NCBI GenBank assembly: GCA_018608765.1
Contig: JABAYY010000029.1
Coordinates: 1 to 43,180 of the forward strand
Length of the DNA stretch: 43,180 nucleotides
From: Flavobacteriaceae bacterium
GTDB lineage: Bacteria; Bacteroidota; Bacteroidia; Flavobacteriales; Flavobacteriaceae
Direction of reading: 5' to 3'
Shown one piece after another: positions 10,108-16,738 of the stretch (position 1 is its first letter; each line of letters begins with the position of its first letter). The notes under the pieces are model-generated. The model worked only from the letters and a program-made list of their open reading frames with translations, searched no databases and was not told where the DNA came from. Made by a program: the position numbers and the translations under genes.

Positions 10108-10230
10108 TTCTAAAAAAAACCAGAACCGCGTATATTTAAACTAAACTTATGTTAATTAACGCATATAACTGTAACATTTTTAGTTATTTGTGAGACTACT
10201 ATGTATAATGATCACTAAAAAAGAAAACAC

Positions 10231-12288
10231 ATGAACTTCAAACAACTAGCTGTCGTGTGTGCATTTGGCCTCTTGAGCTTCCATGCATGCAAAACCGAAT
10301 CAAAAAATCAGTTTTCAGAAGCTGAAAAAATACCCGGAATTATTCTGGAAAACATGGACACCTCTGTGAATCCTAAAGACAACTTTTATGATTATGTCAA
10401 TGGCAATTGGATGAAAACCAATACCATTCCAGATGATGAATCACGATGGGGTGGCTTTGGGGTACTTAGAAAATCAACCCGAAAAGATGTGCTTGATATT
10501 ATAAAAACATCTAAAGAACTAGGAACTTATGAAGAAGGATCAGATCAGAAAAAAGCCTTATTGGTTTTTGAATCAGAGCTGGATTCTGTTGCCAGAACAA
10601 AAGCGGGCATCACTCCTATTGTTCCACTTTTAGATGCCATCAATAGCATTCAAAATATCTCCGACATGCAAACTGTGTACGCCAAAACAGTCGGTGTTTC
10701 GGCTCCTTTTGCAGGCATTGGTGCTGAAGCAGATTTGAACAACAGTAGCATGAATACCGCTTGGGTATTTCCTGGTGGCTTAGGACTGCAACGCGATTAC
10801 TACCTTGACCAAGATGAAAAGACCAAAGAAATTAGAGGACAATATGTAGCGCATGTTGCACGTATGTTTGGATTTATTAATTACGATGAAGCCTCTGCAC
10901 AAGCAGCAGCAGAACGTGTACTTGCATTAGAAACACAACTGGCAGAACCAAGATTGGACAAAGTACAAAGTCGTGACATTCGTAACTTTAACAATCCACG
11001 ATCTGTCAAAGAATTGAGTGCCATCACCCCAGAAATTGATTGGAATAAATTCATTAAAGACATGGGAATTACTCAAACTTTAGACACCGTTTTAGTCATG
11101 CAACCAACCTATATGAAAGCTTTAAATACTTTCTTTAGTACCACGCCAATTGAAGATATAAAAACCTTAATGACATGGAGTACCCTAGACAATGCTGCAG
11201 GCTACTTATCTCCTGAAATTGAAACTGCAAATTGGGAGTTTTACAGTAAAACACTTAGTGGCGCCAAAACACAACGTGCGGCAGAAGAACGTGCTTTAGG
11301 AACTGTCAACGGGTCTGTAGGTGAAGCAATTGGAAAACTGTATGTGGAAGCTAAATTCCCGCCGGAAGCCAAAGCAAAAGCTGAAAAAATGATTGCAAAT
11401 GTGATCAAAGCATTTCAAAATAGAATTCAGGTATTGGATTGGATGAGTGACGAAACCAAAGCCAAAGCCGTAGAAAAACTGGATAAATTTACTGTCAAAA
11501 TTGCTTACCCAGACGAATGGGAAGATTATTCTGCATTGCAAATCAAAGAAGGCAATAGCTATGCAGAAAACATGTTGGCTGTATCCCAGTGGAGTCTAAA
11601 TAAAAATATTTCTGAAATTGGACAGCCTGTTGACAAATCGGAATGGGGCATGCCTCCTCAAACGGTCAATGCATATTTCAATCCTTTGAATAATGAAATT
11701 GTATTCCCCGCGGCTATTTTACAACCCCCGTTCTATAATTATACTGCCGACGAAGCAGTGAATTATGGCGGTATTGGGGCGGTTATTGGACATGAAATTT
11801 CACATGCTTTTGACGATTCTGGGGCGCGATTTGATGGCGATGGAAACGTTAATAACTGGTGGACTGACACAGATTTAATCGAATTTGAAAAACGTGGAAA
11901 TGCGTTAGCAGAACAGTACAGCGCCATTCAAGTAATGGACAGCGTATATATCAATGGTAAATTCACTTTAGGGGAAAATATAGGAGATCTTGGTGGCGTA
12001 CTCGGAGCTTATGATGGTCTTCAATTGTTTTTTGATGCCAATGGGCGACCAGAAGATATTGATGGATTCACGGCAGAACAACGTTTCTTTATGTCTTGGG
12101 CAACCGTTTGGAGAACCTTAACGCGTGAAGACGCGCTAAGAAGACAAATAAAAACAGACCCGCACTCGCCAGGAATACAACGTGCAACGCAACCACTTAA
12201 AAATATTGATGCTTTTTATGAAGCTTTCAATATTAAGGAAGGTGATGAAATGTATTTACCAGAAGACCAACGTGTTCGGATTTGGTAA
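10231..12288 (+). CDS. M13 family zinc metallopeptidase (neprilysin/PepO-like), lipoprotein
   Basis: Gluzincin endopeptidase of family M13, 685 residues, expected to cut small peptides in the periplasm or at the surface. A lipoprotein signal ends at C20 (SFHAC). The N-terminal M13 domain starts at NPKDNFYDYVNGNWM (about 45) and runs to about 430. The catalytic part carries the zinc motif HEISH (H521, E522, H525), followed by AFDDSGARFDGDGN, and the third ligand Glu in GENIGDLGG (E582). The conserved VNAYFNPLNNEIVFPA substrate-binding segment is also present. Length is normal for the family. It is a monocistronic gene with its own strong terminator shared with the convergent TPR gene. Confidence 0.93.
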   Translation: MNFKQLAVVCAFGLLSFHACKTESKNQFSEAEKIPGIILENMDTSVNPKDNFYDYVNGNWMKTNTIPDDESRWGGFGVLRKSTRKDVLDIIKTSKELGTYEEGSDQKKALLVFESELDSVARTKAGITPIVPLLDAINSIQNISDMQTVYAKTVGVSAPFAGIGAEADLNNSSMNTAWVFPGGLGLQRDYYLDQDEKTKEIRGQYVAHVARMFGFINYDEASAQAAAERVLALETQLAEPRLDKVQSRDIRNFNNPRSVKELSAITPEIDWNKFIKDMGITQTLDTVLVMQPTYMKALNTFFSTTPIEDIKTLMTWSTLDNAAGYLSPEIETANWEFYSKTLSGAKTQRAAEERALGTVNGSVGEAIGKLYVEAKFPPEAKAKAEKMIANVIKAFQNRIQVLDWMSDETKAKAVEKLDKFTVKIAYPDEWEDYSALQIKEGNSYAENMLAVSQWSLNKNISEIGQPVDKSEWGMPPQTVNAYFNPLNNEIVFPAAILQPPFYNYTADEAVNYGGIGAVIGHEISHAFDDSGARFDGDGNVNNWWTDTDLIEFEKRGNALAEQYSAIQVMDSVYINGKFTLGENIGDLGGVLGAYDGLQLFFDANGRPEDIDGFTAEQRFFMSWATVWRTLTREDALRRQIKTDPHSPGIQRATQPLKNIDAFYEAFNIKEGDEMYLPEDQRVRIW

Positions 12289-12300
12289 TTTTTAATACAA

Positions 12301-12342
12301 AGCATAAAAAAAGCAGCGCCAACGCGCTGCTTTTTTTATGCT
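12301..12342. terminator. Bidirectional intrinsic terminator between convergent genes
   Basis: A perfect 19-bp inverted repeat (12301-12319 with 12324-12342) has a GC-rich core GCAGCGC / GCGCTGC, a CAAC loop, and A- and T-tracts on the two sides. It therefore works in both directions: for the M13 peptidase gene on the plus strand and for the TPR-like gene on the minus strand. Confidence 0.9.
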
Positions 12343-12358
12343 TAATTTTTTGAGAGAA

Positions 12359-13060
12359 TTACTCTGTTTTTTGAGCTTCTTTTTGGGCACGTATCGCATC
12401 AACAGCTAGGTTAGCCATGTTAAAATTAGGTGCTAATTCCAAGGCTTCATTTAAGATAGCAATAGCAGCATCATGATTTGTTTCTGGATTCTCTCTAAAT
12501 TTTGCAATCGCTTTTAAGTACATAAATCCTGCAAGTGCTGATACTTGATAGGGCGTTTGTGTTTCATAGTAGGGCTTCATCATATCTGTGGTAGCATTTG
12601 CTATTCCGTAGGTAATGTTTAAGGTAGCTCCCGCAATATCTCCTGTTTGAATTTTTAAATCAGCTAGTTCATAGGCAAGAGAAACTGTTCGTTTTTGCTT
12701 ATACAGAGCTTCATAGTGTTCAAGCGCACGTTTGGGCTCATTTAGAGATTTTAGACTCACTGCCTTTACTTCGGTTGCTAAATTGGTATCCGACTCTAGG
12801 AGTTCAACACCAATTATATTTAAAGCTTGCACATACTTCCCTTCATTCATATAAAGTGCTGCTAACGTATCCTTACGTTTGATGTTGGGCTCTAACAATA
12901 CAAGGTGTGTCATTGCGTTAATAACCCCTTGAATATCGCCCTGTTGCTGCATTTGAGCATAAAATGCTTTATAATGAGAGGCTAAGTCTGATTGGTTTTG
13001 TGCCTGAATTTGCATTGAAAAACAAAGTGCTAATAGGATTGTGTATTTTAAATGTTTCAT
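12359..13060 (-). CDS. TPR-like exported protein
   Basis: Exported helical-repeat protein of 233 residues from the ATG at 13060 (a second ATG two codons upstream, 13066, is also possible). The N-terminus MKHLKYTILLALCFSMQIQA is a Sec signal peptide ending in AQA. The rest shows tetratricopeptide-like helix pairs, e.g. LAALYMNEGKYVQALNIIG, SLNEPKRALEHYEALYKQ and AAIAILNEALELAPNFNMAN, so a protein-protein interaction role in the periplasm is likely. The frame stays open further upstream to 13174, but that part runs through a terminator hairpin of the small-RNA array and is not credible protein. A TACTTTTG promoter element lies about 15 bases before the start. Specific partner unknown. Confidence 0.78.
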   Translation of the reverse strand: MKHLKYTILLALCFSMQIQAQNQSDLASHYKAFYAQMQQQGDIQGVINAMTHLVLLEPNIKRKDTLAALYMNEGKYVQALNIIGVELLESDTNLATEVKAVSLKSLNEPKRALEHYEALYKQKRTVSLAYELADLKIQTGDIAGATLNITYGIANATTDMMKPYYETQTPYQVSALAGFMYLKAIAKFRENPETNHDAAIAILNEALELAPNFNMANLAVDAIRAQKEAQKTE

Positions 13061-13078
13061 TATCATAATATTTTGATT

Positions 13079-13086
13079 CAAAAGTA
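13079..13086 (-). promoter_or_regulatory. Putative -7 element of the TPR-like gene
   Basis: Minus-strand TACTTTTG matches the Bacteroidota -7 consensus TAnnTTTG and lies 12-18 bases before the candidate ATGs at 13066/13060, giving a very short leader. No good TTG -33 element is visible at 19-21 bases. Confidence 0.4.
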
Positions 13087-13130
13087 ATAGATTTTTTGAA
13101 AGTAGGCAGGTATTTTCATTCTCTTTTGAA

Positions 13131-13206
13131 CAAAAAAAACACCACAAGCGTGGTGTTTTTCCAAAATTAACCAATTTAACTTTTTAGTAATAAGTAGATA
13201 TTACGT
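13131..13206 (-). ncRNA. Predicted small RNA, tandem unit 1
   Basis: Predicted transcript of about 75 nt on the minus strand, from about 5 bases after the promoter -7 element (13211-13218) to an intrinsic terminator. The terminator is an 11-bp stem (13150-13160 with 13135-13145, minus arms AAAAACACCAC / GTGGTGTTTTT, GCTT loop) and ends in eight T. Between promoter and hairpin lies a segment at 13162-13184 that is identical in all three units (minus strand AAGTTAAATTGGTTAATTTT plus flanking bases). There is no start codon giving a credible peptide. This is a prediction from promoter, terminator and repetition; I do not recognise an RNA family. Confidence 0.6.
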
Positions 13207-13210
13207 TCGT

Positions 13211-13241
13211 CAAAATTATAGAAGCTTTGTGTTATTTACAA
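13211..13241 (-). promoter_or_regulatory. Promoter of small RNA unit 1
   Basis: Minus-strand TTG (13239-13241), 20-bp spacer, then TAATTTTG (13211-13218): a full match to the Bacteroidota housekeeping promoter TTG-N19/20-TAnnTTTG. Spacing is identical in units 2 and 3. Confidence 0.7.
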
Positions 13242-13248
13242 TGATGAT

Positions 13249-13300
13249 GTAACAAACGGACGTTTTATGTAATAAGCGGAAATATTTAATGTTTAAATGG
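13249..13300. promoter_or_regulatory. Triple direct-repeat operator, unit 1
   Basis: Three direct repeats in plus orientation, GTAACAAACGG (13249-13259), GTAATAAGCGG (13269-13279) and GTTTAAATGG (ending 13300). The CGG-like ends are 20 and then 21 bp apart, i.e. on the same face of the helix. The block lies 7 bp upstream of the minus-strand TTG. It recurs with the same 52-bp length in units 2 and 3 and at 16351-16402. Confidence 0.55.
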
Positions 13301-13320
13301 AATGCCTGTTCGTTTTAAAC

Positions 13321-13395
13321 CAAAAAAAACACCACGAGAGTAGTGTTTTTTCAAAATTAACCAATTTAACTTTTAAATAATATAAGATATTATAT
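13321..13395 (-). ncRNA. Predicted small RNA, tandem unit 2
   Basis: Same plan as unit 1, shifted by 189-190 bp: promoter at 13400-13430, the conserved segment at 13352-13374, and a terminator hairpin at about 13325-13350 ending in eight T. The hairpin has one non-Watson-Crick pair (33/42 of the 133xx series). On the minus-strand RNA this is a U-G wobble, whereas on the plus strand it would be a C-A mismatch, which supports the minus strand as the transcribed one. Intervening DNA has diverged, so the retained elements look selected. Confidence 0.6.
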
Positions 13396-13399
13396 ACCT

Positions 13400-13430
13400 C
13401 AAATATATGTAAGCTTTACAGTTCTCACAA
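13400..13430 (-). promoter_or_regulatory. Promoter of small RNA unit 2
   Basis: Minus-strand TTG (13428-13430), 20-bp spacer, TATATTTG (13400-13407). This is the same -7 sequence as the tRNA-Asp promoter in this window. Confidence 0.75.
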
Positions 13431-13437
13431 TCGCTAT

Positions 13438-13489
13438 GTAACAAACGGACAACTGACGTAATAAGCGGGGATTATGACTGTTTAAGCGG
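13438..13489. promoter_or_regulatory. Triple direct-repeat operator, unit 2
   Basis: GTAACAAACGG (13438-13448), GTAATAAGCGG (13458-13468) and GTTTAAGCGG (ending 13489), with CGG spacings of 20 and 21 bp. Same position relative to its promoter as in units 1 and 3. Confidence 0.58.
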
Positions 13490-13509
13490 AAAATGAATTT
13501 AATTTGAAG

Positions 13510-13584
13510 CAAAAAAAAACATCACAAGTGTGATGTTTTTCAAAATTAACCAATTTAACTTTTAAGTAAGATATTAAATTACAT
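13510..13584 (-). ncRNA. Predicted small RNA, tandem unit 3
   Basis: Third copy: promoter at 13589-13619, conserved segment at 13541-13563, terminator hairpin 13515-13525 / 13530-13540 followed by nine T on the minus strand. Relative to unit 1 the stem carries a compensatory change (C-G to U-A at the third pair of the CAC-type arm), so the hairpin is kept although its sequence changed. This unit lies directly downstream of the zinc-ribbon gene on the same strand but has its own promoter. Confidence 0.6.
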
Positions 13585-13588
13585 ACTT

Positions 13589-13619
13589 CAAATATATAGT
13601 GGATTAGAGCATCGTACAA
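13589..13619 (-). promoter_or_regulatory. Promoter of small RNA unit 3
   Basis: Minus-strand TTG (13617-13619), 20-bp spacer, TATATTTG (13589-13596). The -7 elements of the three units start at 13211, 13400 and 13589, exactly 189 bp apart. Confidence 0.75.
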
Positions 13620-13626
13620 CGCTTAT

Positions 13627-13678
13627 GTAACAAACGGTCAAATGACGTAATAAGCGGGAGTTGTGGCTGTTTAAGCGG
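13627..13678. promoter_or_regulatory. Triple direct-repeat operator, unit 3
   Basis: GTAACAAACGG (13627-13637), GTAATAAGCGG (13647-13657) and GTTTAAGCGG (ending 13678), again with 20- and 21-bp CGG spacing. The block sits in the 25-bp-plus gap just after the stop codon of the zinc-ribbon gene. Confidence 0.58.
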
Positions 13679-13703
13679 GATATAAAAATGATTTTAAAAC
13701 ACA

Positions 13704-14051
13704 CTATTCGCGTTTAACCAACGCATAATATTGATTTTCTAAGGGCAAATACCCTTGGTCGTACACAAAATAGTAAACCGTGCCTGACTTTGTTGTATAT
13801 ATACTCGTGAAATAATTAAAGTCAAACCCAACTGAAATAAGCTTGTCGCGGGTAGTTTTCGTCTTTTGATTTGGATTCAGTGCTTCCAGAATACGCCAAT
13901 TTTTTCGCAAGCGATTATTAATGTTTCTAATCAAGTTTTTTTGGTCTTTATTCACTCGGTTGTTATAGCTATTCCGACAGCCATCACTACAAAATTTCTT
14001 GTCGGTTCTTCCTACAATTGGATCGTTACATTCAGGGCACTGCTTTTTCAT
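13704..14051 (-). CDS. Conserved zinc-ribbon protein
   Basis: 115-residue cytoplasmic protein. The N-terminus has a four-cysteine zinc ribbon, CPECNDPI followed by KKFCSDGCRNSYNN (C5, C8, C21, C25). It continues with a basic, helical middle (LIRNINNRLRKNWRILEALNP) and a well-conserved C-terminal part (FDFNYFTSIYTTKSGTVYYF, DQGYLPLEN). I recognise it as a widespread hypothetical protein of Flavobacteriia, but no function is known to me; nucleic-acid binding is plausible from the zinc ribbon and basic helix. It is transcribed towards the small-RNA array and ends 26 bases before the outermost operator. It is divergent from ssb. Confidence 0.8.
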   Translation of the reverse strand: MKKQCPECNDPIVGRTDKKFCSDGCRNSYNNRVNKDQKNLIRNINNRLRKNWRILEALNPNQKTKTTRDKLISVGFDFNYFTSIYTTKSGTVYYFVYDQGYLPLENQYYALVKRE

Positions 14052-14233
14052 ATAGCTCTATGTGTTGATGAATAAGAATCTATAAATATACTGAAAATTA
14101 TTCAATTACAAACGACTACAAGTAATTACAAACGAAATTAAACAGGTAAATACCGACTATAATTTGGAAGGTATCACATCTTTGCAGAGTCGAATCGTTC
14201 GATAGTAAAACTGTAATAACCTTAAAATTAATT

Positions 14234-14569
14234 ATGATGAACACACTTAGAAACAAAGTACAGTTAATTGGAAACTTGGGAAATGACCCAGAAATTATCA
14301 CTTTAGATGGTGGGAAAAAATTAGCTAAATTTTCGTTAGCAACAAACGAATACTACAAAGATGCGGATGGGCAAAAGCAAACCAAAACAGACTGGCACAA
14401 TCTAGTTGCCTGGAACAAAACTGCTGAAATCATTGAGAACTATGTCACTAAAGGAAAAGAAATAGCGATCGAAGGCAAATTAACAAACCGTTCTTGGGAC
14501 GATAAAGAAGGTAACAAACGCTACATCACCGAAGTGGTGGTAAGTGAAGTGTTGATGTTTAGTAAGTAA
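14234..14569 (+). CDS. ssb: Single-stranded DNA-binding protein, short form
   Basis: OB-fold single-stranded DNA-binding protein of 111 residues (or 110 from the second ATG at 14237). Family motifs: NKVQLIGNLGNDPEI at the start, FSLATNEYY, TDWHNLVAWNKTAE, and a KGKEIAIEGKLTNRSW strand pair. It stops right after the OB fold (SEVLMFSK), so the acidic C-terminal tip that in canonical bacterial SSBs recruits partner proteins is absent. It may therefore be a paralogue of the main SSB encoded elsewhere. It is divergent from the zinc-ribbon gene and is followed by a strong terminator, so it is monocistronic. Confidence 0.92.
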   Translation: MMNTLRNKVQLIGNLGNDPEIITLDGGKKLAKFSLATNEYYKDADGQKQTKTDWHNLVAWNKTAEIIENYVTKGKEIAIEGKLTNRSWDDKEGNKRYITEVVVSEVLMFSK

Positions 14570-14588
14570 ACTAAACACCTTAAATAAG

Positions 14589-14623
14589 AACAGCCTGTAT
14601 CAATGATACAGGCTGTTTTTTTA
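14589..14623 (+). terminator. Intrinsic terminator of ssb
   Basis: Perfect 12-bp stem (14589-14600 with 14606-14617, arms AACAGCCTGTAT / ATACAGGCTGTT), 5-nt loop, followed by a run of T. Confidence 0.88.
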
Positions 14624-14687
14624 TTATCAAACTTTATAATCTTTAAACAATCGCACGACGCCTCGTTTGTGACGAGTCCCCTTTTTT

Positions 14688-15686
14688 TTAAGACGATCCT
14701 CGAACCGACAACGTAGAGCTCACGACCACTTGCTGCATTTCTTTAGATTTGGACCTAATGGACTCCACAATCATGCGTGCTGCTGCATTTCCTATCGTAT
14801 AACTATGTTGGTTAATGGTTGTTAATTCTGGTGTAAGGTTGTGTGCCATACGCTCACTCACATACCCAATCACTGCTACATCTTTTGGGATTTGCCTTCC
14901 AGATAATCTCACCGCTTTTAAAGCTGACAAAGACGCATCGGTGTCCAACCCAATAATTCCATCTACAGGATTCGAACTCAAATAATCTGCCATGACGGCA
15001 CCTGCATGCTCTGCATCAGACTCTAAAATAACCGTTGGAAAACCAGCCGTATTCATCGCTTTAATATACCCTTGAGTCCGTTGTTTTCCAACATTCAACT
15101 TATGAATTGTAGATAACAATACGATATGTTTACGCTCTGAACCTATGAGTGTTTGAGTAGCCTCGGACAAGGCTGTAAAATCATTGGTAGTTACTTTTCC
15201 ACAATTTACTGAATCGATCACTCGATCAAACATCACAACCGATTTACCATTTTCCATCACATTTGTAAAATGATCATAGCTTTGTAAATTCTGAGTTTCT
15301 TCTGAAACCGCAACTATAAAACCATCCACGACCCCATTGGATAACATATTAAATGTTTCCACTTCCTTGGCATGTGACTCTTTAGTTAAACACACAATGA
15401 TATTAAAATTCGTTTCCGAAATTAAACTTTCAATGCCATACAAAGCCCGTGCAAAAAAACTATTTTGAACGCTTGGAATCACCACCGCAATGGTATTGGT
15501 CTTTCCCGACTTTAAACCTACTGCAATTTTATTAGGCTGATAATTGTGCAACTTCGCCATTTCCACAATGCGTTTTTTGGTCACATCACTGATCTCATGA
15601 CTGTCATTCAACGCTTTGGAAATCGTTGAAATTGACACCCCCAAGATAGATGACAATTGCTTTAAAGTAATGTTGGATCCTGGCAT
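14688..15686 (-). CDS. LacI family transcriptional regulator
   Basis: 332-residue LacI/GalR-type regulator. The DNA-binding headpiece is at residues 5-55 (ITLKQLSSILGVSISTISKA, with the usual NDSHEISDVTKKRI and YQPNKIA hinge region). It is followed by a periplasmic-binding-protein-like effector domain from about 62 (TNTIAVVIPSVQNSFFA) to the end (LTTINQHSYTIGNAAARMIV). In this group such regulators usually control sugar-uptake loci by responding to a sugar ligand, but no transporter or glycosidase lies next to it here. The adjacent gap only contains a decayed coding remnant, so its original target locus may have been lost. It is convergent with ssb. Confidence 0.92.
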   Translation of the reverse strand: MPGSNITLKQLSSILGVSISTISKALNDSHEISDVTKKRIVEMAKLHNYQPNKIAVGLKSGKTNTIAVVIPSVQNSFFARALYGIESLISETNFNIIVCLTKESHAKEVETFNMLSNGVVDGFIVAVSEETQNLQSYDHFTNVMENGKSVVMFDRVIDSVNCGKVTTNDFTALSEATQTLIGSERKHIVLLSTIHKLNVGKQRTQGYIKAMNTAGFPTVILESDAEHAGAVMADYLSSNPVDGIIGLDTDASLSALKAVRLSGRQIPKDVAVIGYVSERMAHNLTPELTTINQHSYTIGNAAARMIVESIRSKSKEMQQVVVSSTLSVRGSS

Positions 15687-15710
15687 AAAAGCATTTTAAA
15701 TAATGAAGGC

Positions 15711-15740
15711 TAAAGGTACTATAACCAAAAGTCTCAACAA
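15711..15740 (-). promoter_or_regulatory. Putative promoter of the LacI-type gene
   Basis: Minus-strand TTG (15738-15740), 19-bp spacer, TACCTTTA (15711-15718; one mismatch to TAnnTTTG), 25 bases before the ATG at 15686. Confidence 0.45.
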
Positions 15741-15850
15741 AATTTAAATTGTCTAAAGCAAAAAACACAGTAAGAGTCCAGAAAAAAACTAAGAAACTAG
15801 AAAAAACAAAGGTCAACAAAGAGGTGTAAAATTATCTACATTCTTCTTTT

Positions 15851-16084
15851 TCAATATTCCAAAAAAGCAGGCAGTGCCGATTCTTCATTGCTAACTAATG
15901 TTTTAGAATCGGCTTTTAAAAACAGGGCCTCGTCAGTCAATACCCGCTTCCACGGCAAAGAGGACTTACCCTGCGCTTCCTGCTTAATTTATTATATCAT
16001 CAAGTTGTCAATATCCAAAACCACTTTGTAAATATGTTCTTTTGAAGCGGGTGAACTAAATTTTAAATCTAAAATCTCGGAGGG
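15851..16084 (-). pseudogene. Decayed coding remnant
   Basis: One minus-strand frame reads as protein-like sequence but is interrupted. From 16084 it gives SEILDLKFSSPASKEHIYK then VVLDIDNLMI, two consecutive TAA codons (about 15989-15994), then QGKSSLPWKRVLTDEALFLK and a final part ending PAFLEY before TGA at 15851-15853. There is no start codon and another stop (TGA 16085-16087) lies just upstream. I do not recognise the family. It could be a fragment of a gene once controlled by the neighbouring LacI-type regulator. Chance open frame is the alternative. Confidence 0.25.
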
Positions 16085-16312
16085 TCACCATGCAATGAGG
16101 GAATTTAACAAACACCTCAATTACATGGCTTGCTCCGTCTCTAAACATCAAAAACTACATACTGTTTAAAACTTTACTATTACACTACATCAAAATAGTT
16201 TCTGATCTCAGTGCTGCTTTTGGTCTATTTCTCAATAAAAACTTCCCGAAATCATGGCATTCAAAAAACAACGTATCAATATTTTGTTAATTATTATATT
16301 AATTTTCTTAAA

Positions 16313-16402
16313 CAAAGAAAACTATAAAACTAGAATCCTAAAAGCGTGATGTAACAAGCGGCACAATGGCGTAACCTAAGGTCTATTTCGTGTAAGAAAC
16401 GG
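16313..16402 (-). promoter_or_regulatory. Fourth, diverged copy of the small-RNA promoter/operator block
   Basis: GTAACAAGCGG (16351-16361), GTAACCTAAGG (16371-16381) and GTAAGAAACGG (ending 16402) form a 52-bp triple repeat with the same 20/21-bp spacing as at 13.2-13.7 kb. At the same offset as in the array, the -33 position reads TTT (16341-16343) instead of TTG and the -7 position reads TTTCTTTG (16313-16320) instead of TAnnTTTG. Downstream the conserved 22-nt segment is missing, and only a weak hairpin with six T (AACAA...TTGTTTTTT near 16263-16289) is seen. Probably a decayed or weak copy. Confidence 0.45.
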
Positions 16403-16518
16403 ATTTTATAAACTCATAACTTACTGATTTTAAGATATTTAATTCCTTACTTTTAGTAAGGGAAACGCATGGGTAGTTGATGGCTGGGGATGCTAAAAAT
16501 TTTAAAAAGAGGATAAAT

Positions 16519-16588
16519 AGTATTGAGTATTGAGTATTGAGCACAAAGTAATAAGTACTGAGAACCAAGAATTAAGAGAATAGAGAAT
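16519..16588. repeat. Degenerate 7-bp tandem repeat
   Basis: Ten consecutive heptamers all begin with AG: AGTATTG three times, then AGCACAA, AGTAATA, AGTACTG, AGAACCA, AGAATTA and AGAGAAT twice. The exact 7-bp period is kept over 70 bases although the units diverge. It lies in the gap downstream of metG. Confidence 0.75.
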
Positions 16589-16738
16589 CACAATGTACTA
16601 CTTAGCTGTTTGCGTTGGGTGTATCTAACGAAAGGTAGGTTCAGATAGACAACTGAAGTTTAGATTTGACTTGAATTTATGTCTTTTCTCTTTATTATCT
16701 TTTCTTACCACTAAATACTTGCTACTAAATAAGACTTC
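16589..16738. other. Intergenic remainder downstream of metG
   Basis: Together with 15741-16312 this is non-coding DNA in the roughly 1-kb gap between the LacI-type gene and metG. Apart from the remnant, the operator copy and the heptamer repeat I see no gene, tRNA or strong terminator here. A small hairpin (16445-16461, CCTTACT-TTT-AGTAAGG) without a T-run is present. Confidence 0.5.

Noticed and set aside
13061-13174. N-terminal extension of the TPR-like protein
   Set aside because: The frame is open, but the extra residues are encoded by a terminator hairpin and its T-run; the signal peptide starts at the ATG at 13060.
13131-13540. Plus-strand terminators for a plus-strand transcript
   Set aside because: The hairpins have A and T tracts on both sides, but unit 2 has a C-A mismatch on the plus strand and promoters are only found on the minus strand.
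13131-13678. CRISPR array
   Set aside because: The tandem units are about 189 bp long and carry promoter and terminator elements; there are no short identical repeats with unique spacers and no cas genes.
16445-16461. Terminator hairpin downstream of metG
   Set aside because: A good small stem with a TTT loop, but no T-run follows on either strand.
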